Source: Labyrinthula sp. Ha (Eukaryota; Sar; Bigyra; Labyrinthulida; Labyrinthulaceae). From it: DNA of 64,000 nt. Numbering within the stretch: the first letter of the stretch is position 1; every line of letters begins with the position of its first letter. Shown in pieces: positions 56,410 to 64,000 of the stretch. A program made the position numbers and the translations under genes. Where the stretch lies: NCBI GenBank assembly GCA_015227615.1, contig JAALGZ010000002.1, positions 806,001 to 870,000 on the forward strand, read 5' to 3'. The notes below the pieces were generated by a model, which saw nothing but the letters and a program-made list of their open reading frames with translations, searched no databases and was not told the DNA's origin.

Positions 56410-57730
56410 GCTAATTAACTTCTGATATCAGCTTGCTTCAGAACCACTTTGGCATAATTCGATATAAGGAAATGTAGATCTCAGTAGCATGTTAAGAATG
56501 CATACAGTCGCAGTCATATTTTTTCCATTAGATGAGAAATAGTGTCAAACTGGTTTATACTCTGTGTACCCTACGCACGTTAACATAGTGTTTAAATCTG
56601 TCTTGAGAAGGGGAAAAGAAGAAAACATTAAAGGGGCTTGAGTATGAAAGGAAACTAAGTTCATCACACACTTCATGTGTAACATGAATGAGACATAGAA
56701 ATAGATCGATATACAGACTTACTAACCATAAGTGCTCGCCTATAGTGCGGATTCAGTATGGGTTGACAGAAAATGAATAGTTACTTCGTGACAAAACATG
56801 TTCTACTCATTTTTTGTGGTTTTGGCTCAAGAAAAAAATGAGTATAAATGACTCAAACGGCACCAGTAATGGCTACGTCAATAGACACTGGAACTGATGC
56901 ATTAACCCGAAGCATATTACCTTCTTTCTCATAGGCTTCCTGGTATAGGTGCCAGCATGAAGAAACCCATGCCACATCACCACAGGCAATTTTTATAGCC
57001 AGGAACTTCATACAATAGGTATTTAAACACAACTAAAATAAATAGAAACTCGTCTGCTCCAAGAAAAAGTGCTTTGTCAAACAAAGTAGCAGCTGTGCGA
57101 CCTAAGGAACTTCAGAGGCGGGCGTGCCATACAGGTTTGTTTGAGTGAAAATAGTTTGTATGTATTTATGAAATTGTTGAAATATGGTGAAACCATCGAA
57201 AATTTTGCATCTCGGATAATAATTTATGTAAACTCTTACGGTGTCACTAATGCGACCGTTTGTGGTCTTTCCTCTGGTCTATTCAAAACGAGTTTCTCTT
57301 AATGGCAGTTTAATTTTGGAGCCAAGGGTTGTGTTCGCAAGTATGTTTTTAGCATTTCATATCTTCTATTAAAGTTGCGCCGTTCTTTGTACTATATACT
57401 GCTTGTTAGTTAACCTGGGTTCATTTTTCTTGACTCCGGAGTTATTGGCTCCGCTTTTATGATTGGCCAGAATTGGAAATTCCCCAAAATCAAAATTCAA
57501 AATAAATGCAATCAAGCCAACAAAATAGAAAAACTGTATCAAGATTGTGAAATCACGATGTTCAGGCACAAGAAAAGGTGAAATGACAACGAAAACTAGA
57601 TCAAGTCAACGTATGTTCACTATTCTATGTATTTAAATAAAAATTATATTAGTTTTTAGGTTATCTAAACATTTTCAACTTGGATGTTCTTACTGAAGAA
57701 GAGAAAAAAAACTAAAGAAGTTCGATTTAA

Positions 57731-57820
57731 GTTTAATTTATATTTGAAAAGAAAAAGAAAGCTCAACACGTTCCAGTTTCATTTATATTTGACAAGAAAA
57801 AGAAAGCTTAACACGTTTTA
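57731..57820. repeat. 45-bp tandem repeat, 2 copies
   Basis: Two adjacent 45-bp units that differ at only a handful of positions, both containing AAGAAAAAGAAAGCT and AACACGTT. Confidence 0.85.
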
Positions 57821-58543
57821 TTAAAAAAGCTTCAAAAAAATGTAAATCATTTTTAAAATGTTTGTTTAATTAAACTTTAATTTGAAAAGGGATGGGGTTT
57901 AGGTTGAGTGTTTGGAAAAAGTATTTTAATTTGAAAAGGGATGGTCAACAGTTCAGGAATAAAGTTCAAGTCAAGAGTTCAAAGAAAATATGAATTGATT
58001 ACTTTTTAATTTTTTTTGACTCCAAGTTTAGACCCGATTGCTTTTTTTCAACCCCAATCTTATGTATTCTTTTTCTCTTAGCTGGTGATTTGATGTTCAA
58101 ACTTGAATCTATACATAATTCCTGGAAATATTCTGTGAAAAGATAATTCTGTTTCAGCCATTAAAGTTTAAGGTCTAACAAATCTATGTAAACATTCTAG
58201 TCCAGCTTCTGTTAAGTAAATTACCTAAACGATGTAAACGTTCCTCTTTAAGTCAAACTTAAGATTAACTTTAAAAGCACAGTTCTTCGAACTAGTACAA
58301 ATAATTCTACGTCTTCCTAACTTAACTACTTCAATTCCAAAGTTTTTCAACGTTTCTGACTTGGTAGAGTTATGTGCTGACCTTTCTCTAGTTCAAAAGC
58401 GTTCTGCAACGTAGTTCTGAAGTGTTTCCAACATTTATTTTGCAGAACCAGAGCTCTTTAAGAACCAAATTTCGTCTTAACATTTTGTTTTTCTTTGTGT
58501 GTAACTTTTTTGTGTTTTTTTTTCGTAAGGATTTTTTCCCTAG

Positions 58544-58677
58544 CAATTTTTGTTAAATTCGGGTTTGGGTTTATATCCTTTCGGTTGAAATTGTGAATTC
58601 TTGCGCCCTTCAATTTTTGTTAAATTCGGGTTTGGGTTTATATCCTTTCGGTTGAAATTGTGAATTCTTGCGCCCTT
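58544..58677. repeat. Perfect 67-bp tandem duplication
   Basis: 58544-58610 and 58611-58677 are identical, each starting CAATTTTTGTTAAATTCGGG and ending TTGCGCCCTT. A truncated third start (CAATTT) follows. The lack of any mismatch implies a recent event. Confidence 0.95.
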
Positions 58678-58895
58678 CAATTTCCTAGGCGAATTCCAAT
58701 TCCGCGCCTTAAAAATTTTCGCCAAGTATGAAATTTTGGTTTCTGCGCACTCAAAATTCAGGCGAAGTATAATTTTTTTGAAAATCTAACCAATCAGATT
58801 CGAGTGGAGTCAATAACTCCGGAGTCAAAAAGTCCTATCCCTAATGAACCTACTTCTTTGAATACGCTCGTATATGGAAGTATCTAAAAGCAAAA

Positions 58896-58969
58896 TTTCC
58901 CAGATGGGACTCGAACCCACAACTTTTAGATTAGAAGTCTAACACGCTATCCAATTGCGTCACTGGGAA
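58896..58969 (-). tRNA. tRNA-Arg (anticodon TCT)
   Basis: A 74-nt cloverleaf: acceptor TTCCCAG/CTGGGAA, D stem ACGC/GCGT, anticodon stem TTAGA/TCTAA with loop CTTCTAA (anticodon TCT, reads AGA), and T arm GTGGG TTCGAGT CCCAT. Discriminator A. No intron. CCA is not encoded, as expected for a eukaryote. It lies 54 bp beyond the end of the foldback element. Confidence 0.95.
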
Positions 58970-59131
58970 CTTCCACATATGCACCTCTCAGAAAACTTTT
59001 ATTTATGCGAACTATCTTGAAATCATCCTTGAACATTCTTTACAAACGGTTACAATTTTAATCAACAATATACTCAAAGATTATTTGCAAGAAGCAGTAA
59101 GAGTTATATCTTAATCATTACTCCTACATAT

Positions 59132-59428
59132 ATGAAAATAACTGTAAAAAAGTGGCAAGCTATTGGATATTTCCACTGGGGGATTAATGACGACTGTTGT
59201 GGGATCTGTCGTAACGAGTTTGAAAGTTGTTGTCCAAGTTGTACCTACCCAGGTTCCTCTTGTCCACCAGTAGGTTTTTTCTTTTGAACACATGTCTAGA
59301 CATGGGGAGAGTGTAACCATACATTTCATGAACACTGCTTACTTAAGTGGCTCGACTCCTTAAGTGAACAAAATCAAGAACAGCGGTGTCCAATGTGCAG
59401 AGCTATTTGGAATTTCAAAGAAACCTAG
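59132..59428 (+). CDS. ANAPC11: Anaphase-promoting complex subunit 11 (RING-H2), 2 exons
   Basis: The catalytic RING subunit of the APC/C ubiquitin ligase. Exons 59132-59269 and 59300-59428 join across a 30-nt intron to give 88 residues, as in other species (human 84). The N-terminus MKITVKKWQAIGYFHWGIND matches the APC11 WxxxxxWxW segment that contacts APC2. Zinc ligands are in order: CCGICRNEF, CCPSC, PGSSCPP, WGECNHTFHEHCLLKWL and RCPMCRAIW. No single open frame covers the gene because of the intron, and the longest frame at this spot is an antisense shadow. ATG 59132 is the only sensible start. The TAG shares the palindrome CTAG (59425-59428) with the stop of exportin-7 on the other strand. 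Confidence 0.92.
59270..59299 (+). other. Mini-intron, 30 nt
   Basis: GTAGGTTTTTTC...ATGTCTAG, phase 0. Joins GSSCPP to TWGECNHTFHEHC, completing the RING. Confidence 0.9.
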
Positions 59429-62400
59429 TTTTGTAACTGCAAACAGACTTGAAGAACTTCTTCAGCAAAAGCTTCATTTAGTAACATAGCCTCTTCAAAA
59501 CCGGCTGGATTTGATACAACTACTCCATTGTTCTCAACTAAAGCACCACCAAGAGTTTGCTTCATGGACTCCAACCAGCTGGTGACTACTTTAGTTTGCT
59601 TTAAGTTTTCAAGAAAAACTTTCCTAAACTCTAGAAAGGTTTGTGGACAGGTTAATATCAATGGTAATAAACCTTTCGTTAGCAACTTGAAAACTTTCTC
59701 CTGAGTTGTATATGTTGATATTTGCCTTGACCCTATACCCAAATTTTCATGTTCTTGAGTTTCTGTCTTATGTGCATCGTTAAACAAAATTCCCAAATAT
59801 ACCTTTAAGACTTGTGGGAAAAGATCTTGGTGCTGCTCTTCATAAGAACCAAACCAAGTTTTTAGTTCTTCTTTTTCCTGTTGGGGAAAATAAATCTTGT
59901 TTCTTTGGAAACTTCTTGGTTTTTGAGTGTATCCAACCACATTTCCATATCTCATGACAGTAATTCCTGTAGTTGTTGTTCTTGACTTAACATTTCTATA
60001 CTCAGTTGAAAATATCTTTTGTTCTTCTTTTGAGGTACTCAATATAAGTACTCTTACAGTGGAAACTGTATTTAAACAAGTTATTGCAGCTTGTTTTATT
60101 TCAGTCATATACTCGTATTCACTTTGACTATAGTCATTTAACAGTACTTCTACAAGGAAACCAATGAACCTAGAAAATTGACCTGGTTCCTGTTTCATTA
60201 ATACTGTTAATAACTGTCGTTTTTTTACTAGAGCTTCAAACAAACCAACTAAACTGTACATAGTTTTAGTGTGATTTAGTAATTCTTGTGGCGAACTGCA
60301 CAAACTCACTTTTAAGACATTGTTCAAAGCATCCAAAAAGACTGTGTCCTTATAATAAGACATAGACCCAAAAGGAAGTATTCTTGCATCCAATAAACGC
60401 AACAAAACCTTACATGCATTATAAACATACTTTGCTTCGAGCTTAGTCAAGGGTGTAGATATACCAACTCCCACTGCTTTATTATTCAACTTGAAACCTT
60501 GTATTCCTTCTGCTGCGCTAGAAGAGAGGTCAAAACCTTGAACAGATCTTCCAGCAACTTCTGCTACTGCTTCTTTTAACTCCTCCATGTCCATCAACCC
60601 ACCACCTGATTTTGCGGTAATTGGGGCTTGTACTACAGATTCTTCCTGCAGATGAGACAAAATTTGGAGGTTATTTAAGACAGATGTATCAACCCCTTGG
60701 TTCACAAGTATTTCATGTTGGATAGAGTCAGATTTTTGTTTTGCTTCAGATAATCTGGTGTTTATTCTAGTTTGAATAAAGTTACATAGTTGACTTATCA
60801 TTGTTGCCATATTAACTATGAGCTCTAACATAGCTTGTGGATTAGCAGCCATAACCCCTGTCATTCGACTTCCTTTGTTATATACCATATCTTGGGATAT
60901 TTTCAACACTGCTGAAACTATCATATCCTCATATGTGCTGTTGTTTGAGTTAAATGCACTTGCCATGGATTTTTTCAATAAATTAATTCTGTCAGGAAAC
61001 CAAAAGCTAAATGAATATTCAAATTCCTCCGGTAATGTACAAGCTTGAATGAATCCTCGCCAATCACGAAGAATACAAGCAAGTTGAAGAGGTTTCAGCT
61101 CTTGAAGTGGAACTTTTAAACTAAGATAATCACCCAAGAAAGCTTCAACTTGTTCGTCTTTATCCTTAGCATCCTTTATTTTTGTAAATAGCAATTTAGT
61201 TAGAGTCAACATCAACACAGACCGTGACTTCAAAGATTTGTATTGAGCAAGAAAAGGAAAATCGCGTGTTGCTGGTTCAGTTAGCAAGCGAATTACTGTA
61301 TTTGATTGCAATAAAAGAGTTGAAGATTGAACTAAGCGGGGCAAGTAGTTTGGAGGTAAATTCAAGACAGTTACTCCAACACTGATCTCATAAAAGGTAT
61401 CTAAACATTCCTCCAATATCATAAGTGTATCATCAGCGCTTACTTTGACATTAGACAAAGTGCCAAGCACAGTAAAAATAAAAGATACGCAAGATTCGAG
61501 TTGTTCCTTTGTGCCAAGTTTTGCATCATATTTTGGTACTATTTGATCTTCTTCTTCATTTTCCATTGCAGATTCCTGTAGTTTATACGTTTTTCTTCTG
61601 GCACTATAGGGAGACCGAACTTCAGCTTCTGTTTTAGCTTTTGACTCGATGTAAACCCTCTGAAAACTCTTCACAAACTCCAGACCAAAAACCACATCGC
61701 TAAGTTCACCAGCATTTTTTTCTGTAAATAAACTTAAAACTCTGAAACCAATAACACAGAGTTGTAAAATACACGCATCATACTCCTGTATAACACTTAT
61801 GCCAACTTTTGATATATCTGAGCCAATCAAAGCACTTATTACAGCTAGTAAGTTGCCAATTACAAACTGTCTTTGACTTTGAGTAGCTGTTGTTAGTGTA
61901 GATACAGTCAAAACTAAATTAGCTCTACTTATTACAGCAAACAAACTAAATAAGTTTTTAGTTGTTTCTGTCAAAGTTTGTGTATTAAATATAAAAAATT
62001 CAATAAAACTTTTTATAACTTCAGACATATGTGCTTTCAAATTTCTTAAATAGACAGGGACATTATCTGTTTCTAAAGCTTTAATGTTAACTTGATCTCT
62101 TACTACAAGATAAGGAACAGGTACATATATTCCACTCCATAATTTCATAAGATAAAATATTATTTGTGCTTCTGACTCATCAAAATCTGTAAAAGCAGTT
62201 GGATTTAACAAGTCACATGTAAATGCTCTCAGTTGATTTAACCAAGGGTGATATTCTTGTGGTTGAGTTAGGTCAACTAGCTGGTAATGATTTTTTATAG
62301 TATACAATAACCTACAAAACTCATGTAAAACAGAATCTGGTTGCTCAGAATTCAAACCAGTTTTAGTATTCATAATCATAGTTGTTTGAGTTAATAAAAC

Positions 62401-63318
62401 TTTTAAACAATTTGTTCGACTTTGTGCTTGATAAAGAGACCTTCGAATACTAACTAAGTTTAATATTACGTGTAAAAGAAGTAAACAAACTTTACTATTT
62501 GAAGAATATTTTAGATAATATTGAAAAAGACGTTCAAACAAACTTGGATCTGTTAACAAAGGTCCCCAAGTTTTTGGTATATAAAGTACTAAAATGCTTT
62601 CATCTGAAGTATTATCTAAACTTTGTCCATTACCTATAAAGTCAAATTCCAGCAAATGTATTAAAGCTTCTAGTTGAGTTGCAAATAACTTTGGTTCTTG
62701 TTCTTGTAAAGGTTGTTGTGGTCCAAGGCTCAAAGAGTCAACAACTGTTTGAAATATAATATCTAAAGAATTACTATGCTTAAACGCATGTAAAGCAAAA
62801 TCTGTTGAAACTTGTTTCGTGACACCTTTAGAAAACTCTCTCAATAAATGCTTTATTAAATTAAATATTGTTTCTTTGGATAAACCTTGATTATTAATTA
62901 TATTTTGAATAACTTCTGCTTTACTTTGAAAGTTAACAAAGTTTAACCTTATGATTCTGCAAAGTGTTTGTATTGCTGTTTCTTTAATAAGTCTTGAAGA
63001 GTTATTCTTATCTAAATAGATAATAAAGTCAAACATTCGTGGAAATATAATATCTATATCTTTGGTAAATTTAGAATTATATTTTGTTCCTAGTTGAGAT
63101 ATTGTTTTAAGTATAAAAAGAAGTGTATATTCATCTAGATTTCCAACTGTTTGTGGTTCTAATAAACTTATAAATGGTTTAAGAAAGAAACTATGATTTT
63201 GTAAAGTTAGTAATGTTTTGGTTGCTAGATCTTTATCCTGTTTTGTTAATTGTTGAATTATACTAGGGTTGTATAACATGGATATCAATCTTTTTAAGAG
63301 TACTTGAGACTCTTTCAT
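59425..63318 (-). CDS. XPO7: Exportin-7 / RanBP16-type nuclear transport receptor
   Basis: A 1297-residue, single-exon alpha-solenoid of the importin-beta superfamily; human XPO7 has 1087. The diagnostic stretch is [22 protein letters not shown] (human [26 protein letters not shown]). It is followed by [32 protein letters not shown] and [16 protein letters not shown], which follow the human protein in order. Later matches include [12 protein letters not shown] as a lineage-specific basic loop, then long HEAT-like helices. XPO7 carries broad cargo with RanGTP through nuclear pores. ATG 63318-63316 lies 80 bp from the divergent eL43 start. TTGCCCAAAA lies about 34 bp upstream in sense orientation. 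The extra ~200 residues are mostly in the C-terminal half. Confidence 0.85.
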   Translation of the reverse strand: MKESQVLLKRLISMLYNPSIIQQLTKQDKDLATKTLLTLQNHSFFLKPFISLLEPQTVGNLDEYTLLFILKTISQLGTKYNSKFTKDIDIIFPRMFDFIIYLDKNNSSRLIKETAIQTLCRIIRLNFVNFQSKAEVIQNIINNQGLSKETIFNLIKHLLREFSKGVTKQVSTDFALHAFKHSNSLDIIFQTVVDSLSLGPQQPLQEQEPKLFATQLEALIHLLEFDFIGNGQSLDNTSDESILVLYIPKTWGPLLTDPSLFERLFQYYLKYSSNSKVCLLLLHVILNLVSIRRSLYQAQSRTNCLKVLLTQTTMIMNTKTGLNSEQPDSVLHEFCRLLYTIKNHYQLVDLTQPQEYHPWLNQLRAFTCDLLNPTAFTDFDESEAQIIFYLMKLWSGIYVPVPYLVVRDQVNIKALETDNVPVYLRNLKAHMSEVIKSFIEFFIFNTQTLTETTKNLFSLFAVISRANLVLTVSTLTTATQSQRQFVIGNLLAVISALIGSDISKVGISVIQEYDACILQLCVIGFRVLSLFTEKNAGELSDVVFGLEFVKSFQRVYIESKAKTEAEVRSPYSARRKTYKLQESAMENEEEDQIVPKYDAKLGTKEQLESCVSFIFTVLGTLSNVKVSADDTLMILEECLDTFYEISVGVTVLNLPPNYLPRLVQSSTLLLQSNTVIRLLTEPATRDFPFLAQYKSLKSRSVLMLTLTKLLFTKIKDAKDKDEQVEAFLGDYLSLKVPLQELKPLQLACILRDWRGFIQACTLPEEFEYSFSFWFPDRINLLKKSMASAFNSNNSTYEDMIVSAVLKISQDMVYNKGSRMTGVMAANPQAMLELIVNMATMISQLCNFIQTRINTRLSEAKQKSDSIQHEILVNQGVDTSVLNNLQILSHLQEESVVQAPITAKSGGGLMDMEELKEAVAEVAGRSVQGFDLSSSAAEGIQGFKLNNKAVGVGISTPLTKLEAKYVYNACKVLLRLLDARILPFGSMSYYKDTVFLDALNNVLKVSLCSSPQELLNHTKTMYSLVGLFEALVKKRQLLTVLMKQEPGQFSRFIGFLVEVLLNDYSQSEYEYMTEIKQAAITCLNTVSTVRVLILSTSKEEQKIFSTEYRNVKSRTTTTGITVMRYGNVVGYTQKPRSFQRNKIYFPQQEKEELKTWFGSYEEQHQDLFPQVLKVYLGILFNDAHKTETQEHENLGIGSRQISTYTTQEKVFKLLTKGLLPLILTCPQTFLEFRKVFLENLKQTKVVTSWLESMKQTLGGALVENNGVVVSNPAGFEEAMLLNEAFAEEVLQVCLQLQN

Positions 63319-63398
63319 CTTTTGGATTTTCCTTTTTGTTTGGTGATGAAATTTTGGGCAATTACAAATTTAAACCAACCAAAAAAAGAAAACATCAA
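63319..63398. promoter_or_regulatory. Bidirectional promoter of XPO7 and eL43
   Basis: Only 80 bp separate the two divergent start codons. The centre holds the motif TTTTGGGCAA at 63352-63361 (TTGCCCAAAA with respect to XPO7). No TATA box is evident. Confidence 0.6.
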
Positions 63399-63680
63399 AT
63401 GGCAAGAAGAACAAAGAAAGCTGGAATTGTAGGAAAGTATGGTACAAGATATGGTGCAAGTTTAAGAAAAGTTATTAAAAAGATTGAAATTGCTCAACAC
63501 AGTAGATATGCTTGTCCATTTTGTGGGAAGACCGCTGTTAAAAGGGAAGTTGTAGGAATATGGCAATGTAGAGCTTGTAAGAGACAAATAGCTGGTGGTG
63601 CATATTCTTTATCTACTCCTTCTGCTGCTGATGTGAAAACAACACTTACAAGAGTCAAGAGAAATGCAAACATTGCTTAA
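63399..63680 (+). CDS. RPL37A: 60S ribosomal protein eL43 (L37a)
   Basis: A 93-residue protein of the large ribosomal subunit. It starts [20 protein letters not shown] at ATG 63399, has the C4 zinc ribbon CPFCGK...WQCRACK and ends [19 protein letters not shown], matching eL43 along its whole length. The frame is open further upstream without an ATG, which is leader. Ribosomal protein genes usually need strong promoters, so sharing 80 bp with exportin-7 is noteworthy. The TAA lies in TTAA (63677-63680), which is also the stop of an open frame on the opposite strand. Confidence 0.97.
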   Translation: MARRTKKAGIVGKYGTRYGASLRKVIKKIEIAQHSRYACPFCGKTAVKREVVGIWQCRACKRQIAGGAYSLSTPSAADVKTTLTRVKRNANIA

Positions 63681-63772
63681 CTTCTTAACTCAAGAACCTT
63701 CTTCATATTTGTTTGGACTGATGCAACAACATCTATATTAAAAAACCGAATCACTTCGTTACGTGAAACACA
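63677..63772 (-). CDS. C-terminal end of an unrecognised gene (partial)
   Basis: On the minus strand about 31 codons are open and end with TAA at 63679-63677, overlapping the eL43 stop in TTAA. The translation ends [20 protein letters not shown] plus LELRS, which looks like real protein. The exact exon border is not clear; more exons would lie upstream towards and beyond the window end. I call it on composition and because the stop-overlap arrangement repeats that of three confirmed gene pairs. The family is not recognised. Confidence 0.35.
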   Translation of the reverse strand, partial: CVSRNEVIRFFNIDVVASVQTNMKKVLELRS

Positions 63773-64000
63773 CGATCAAGATAAAAAAACGCAATTATCC
63801 AATATTATCACATCAATTCTGGTTGGCGTAAATGTGTTCTCTCTCTAGAACTGCTAATAGTTCTTCATATTAATAATGAGTGTAGTACTCGTTTTTTGAT
63901 ATGAAGGTAAAAGGAATGCAATCTTGTTGAAGTCTGATAGAACTAGAAAACCTTTAGTTACAGGAATCTATTCAAAACTAGGTTATGAAATTAACCTCTT

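Larger units (their letters stand above)
57417..58841. mobile_element. Foldback/MITE-like element of 1.4 kb with internal tandem repeats
   Basis: Inverted ends share TTGACTCCGGAGTTATTG: on the left at about 57430-57447 and inverted on the right at about 58811-58827. The outer part begins GGG on both sides; the right end, read inward, is TAGGGATAGGACTTTTTGAC, similar to the TAGGGATGGGATTTGAC end of the small MITE-like family. The interior has no transposase ORF but two 45-bp near-identical units (57731-57775, 57776-57820), a repeated AATTTGAAAAGGGATGG, and a perfect 67-bp duplication. Likely non-autonomous. Confidence 0.6.
53575..58895. other. Gene-poor tract of about 5.3 kb
   Basis: No intact gene recognised. 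It contains degraded membrane-protein-like stretches (53880-54836), an unknown broken or split gene (55903-56409, minus) and the foldback element at 57417-58841. Confidence 0.5.

Noticed and set aside
58540-58725. 61-codon minus-strand ORF with a repeated peptide
   Set aside because: It reads through the 67-bp tandem duplication of the foldback element; 67 is not a multiple of three, so the repeat changes frame.
59111-59335. 74-codon minus-strand ORF, Thr/Trp-rich
   Set aside because: It is antisense to APC11, whose sense strand gives a complete RING protein.
1-64000. CRISPR arrays, operons with ribosome binding sites, rRNA genes
   Set aside because: None present; the gene content and introns are eukaryotic nuclear.

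Overview
The window is a piece of a nuclear chromosome from a small AT-rich eukaryote. All recognisable genes are eukaryotic: a formylglycinamidine synthase tail, a Rho exchange factor, a TRAPP-like subunit, serine hydroxymethyltransferase, farnesyltransferase beta, cytochrome P450 reductase, NF-YC, APC11, exportin-7 and ribosomal protein eL43. The standard code fits (TAA, TAG and TGA all end genes). Most genes are a single exon. The introns I can place by frame and family homology are tiny: seven of eight are 28-30 nt, start GTA and end AG. An LRRC43-like (axonemal) gene suggests a flagellated stage. A ShKT cysteine domain and an oomycete/diatom-style signal-peptide protein suggest a protist of the SAR kind, but I cannot assign a lineage.

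Layout. Genes lie in tight islands separated by 3-7 kb gene-poor tracts. Island 1 (1-2979): PurL tail, LRRC43-like gene, disordered protein. Island 2 (10807-13550): Rho regulator facing a SET-domain methyltransferase. Island 3 (16692-22138): TRAPPC9/Trs120-like protein, secreted acidic protein, MDR oxidoreductase. Island 4 (28550-36729): membrane-anchored Ser/Thr-rich protein, SHMT, PLP homeostasis protein divergent from farnesyltransferase beta, then a TcdA-type tRNA dehydratase. Island 5 (43124-47255): lipase maturation factor with three mini-introns, divergent from cytochrome P450 reductase. Island 6 (51268-53574): TMEM135-like protein overlapping NF-YC. Island 7 (58896-64000): tRNA-Arg(TCT), APC11, exportin-7, eL43 and probably the tail of one more gene.

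Two organisational signals stand out. First, convergent neighbours repeatedly end inside each other's stop codon, sharing a 4-bp palindrome (TTAA at 12546 and 35365, CTAG at 59425, probably TTAA at 63677). Another pair overlaps by 33 bp and another is 4 bp apart. Second, the 10-mer TTGCCCAAAA lies in sense orientation 10-35 bp upstream of four start codons (FNTB, TCD, NF-YC, XPO7), with a near match upstream of the Rho regulator.

The gene-poor tracts hold a TA-flanked MITE-like family, a 1.4-kb foldback element with internal tandem repeats, a tRNA-headed SINE with a 12-bp target duplication, and several decayed protein-like stretches. The genes are mostly unrelated housekeeping functions; the adjacency looks like compaction rather than pathway clustering.
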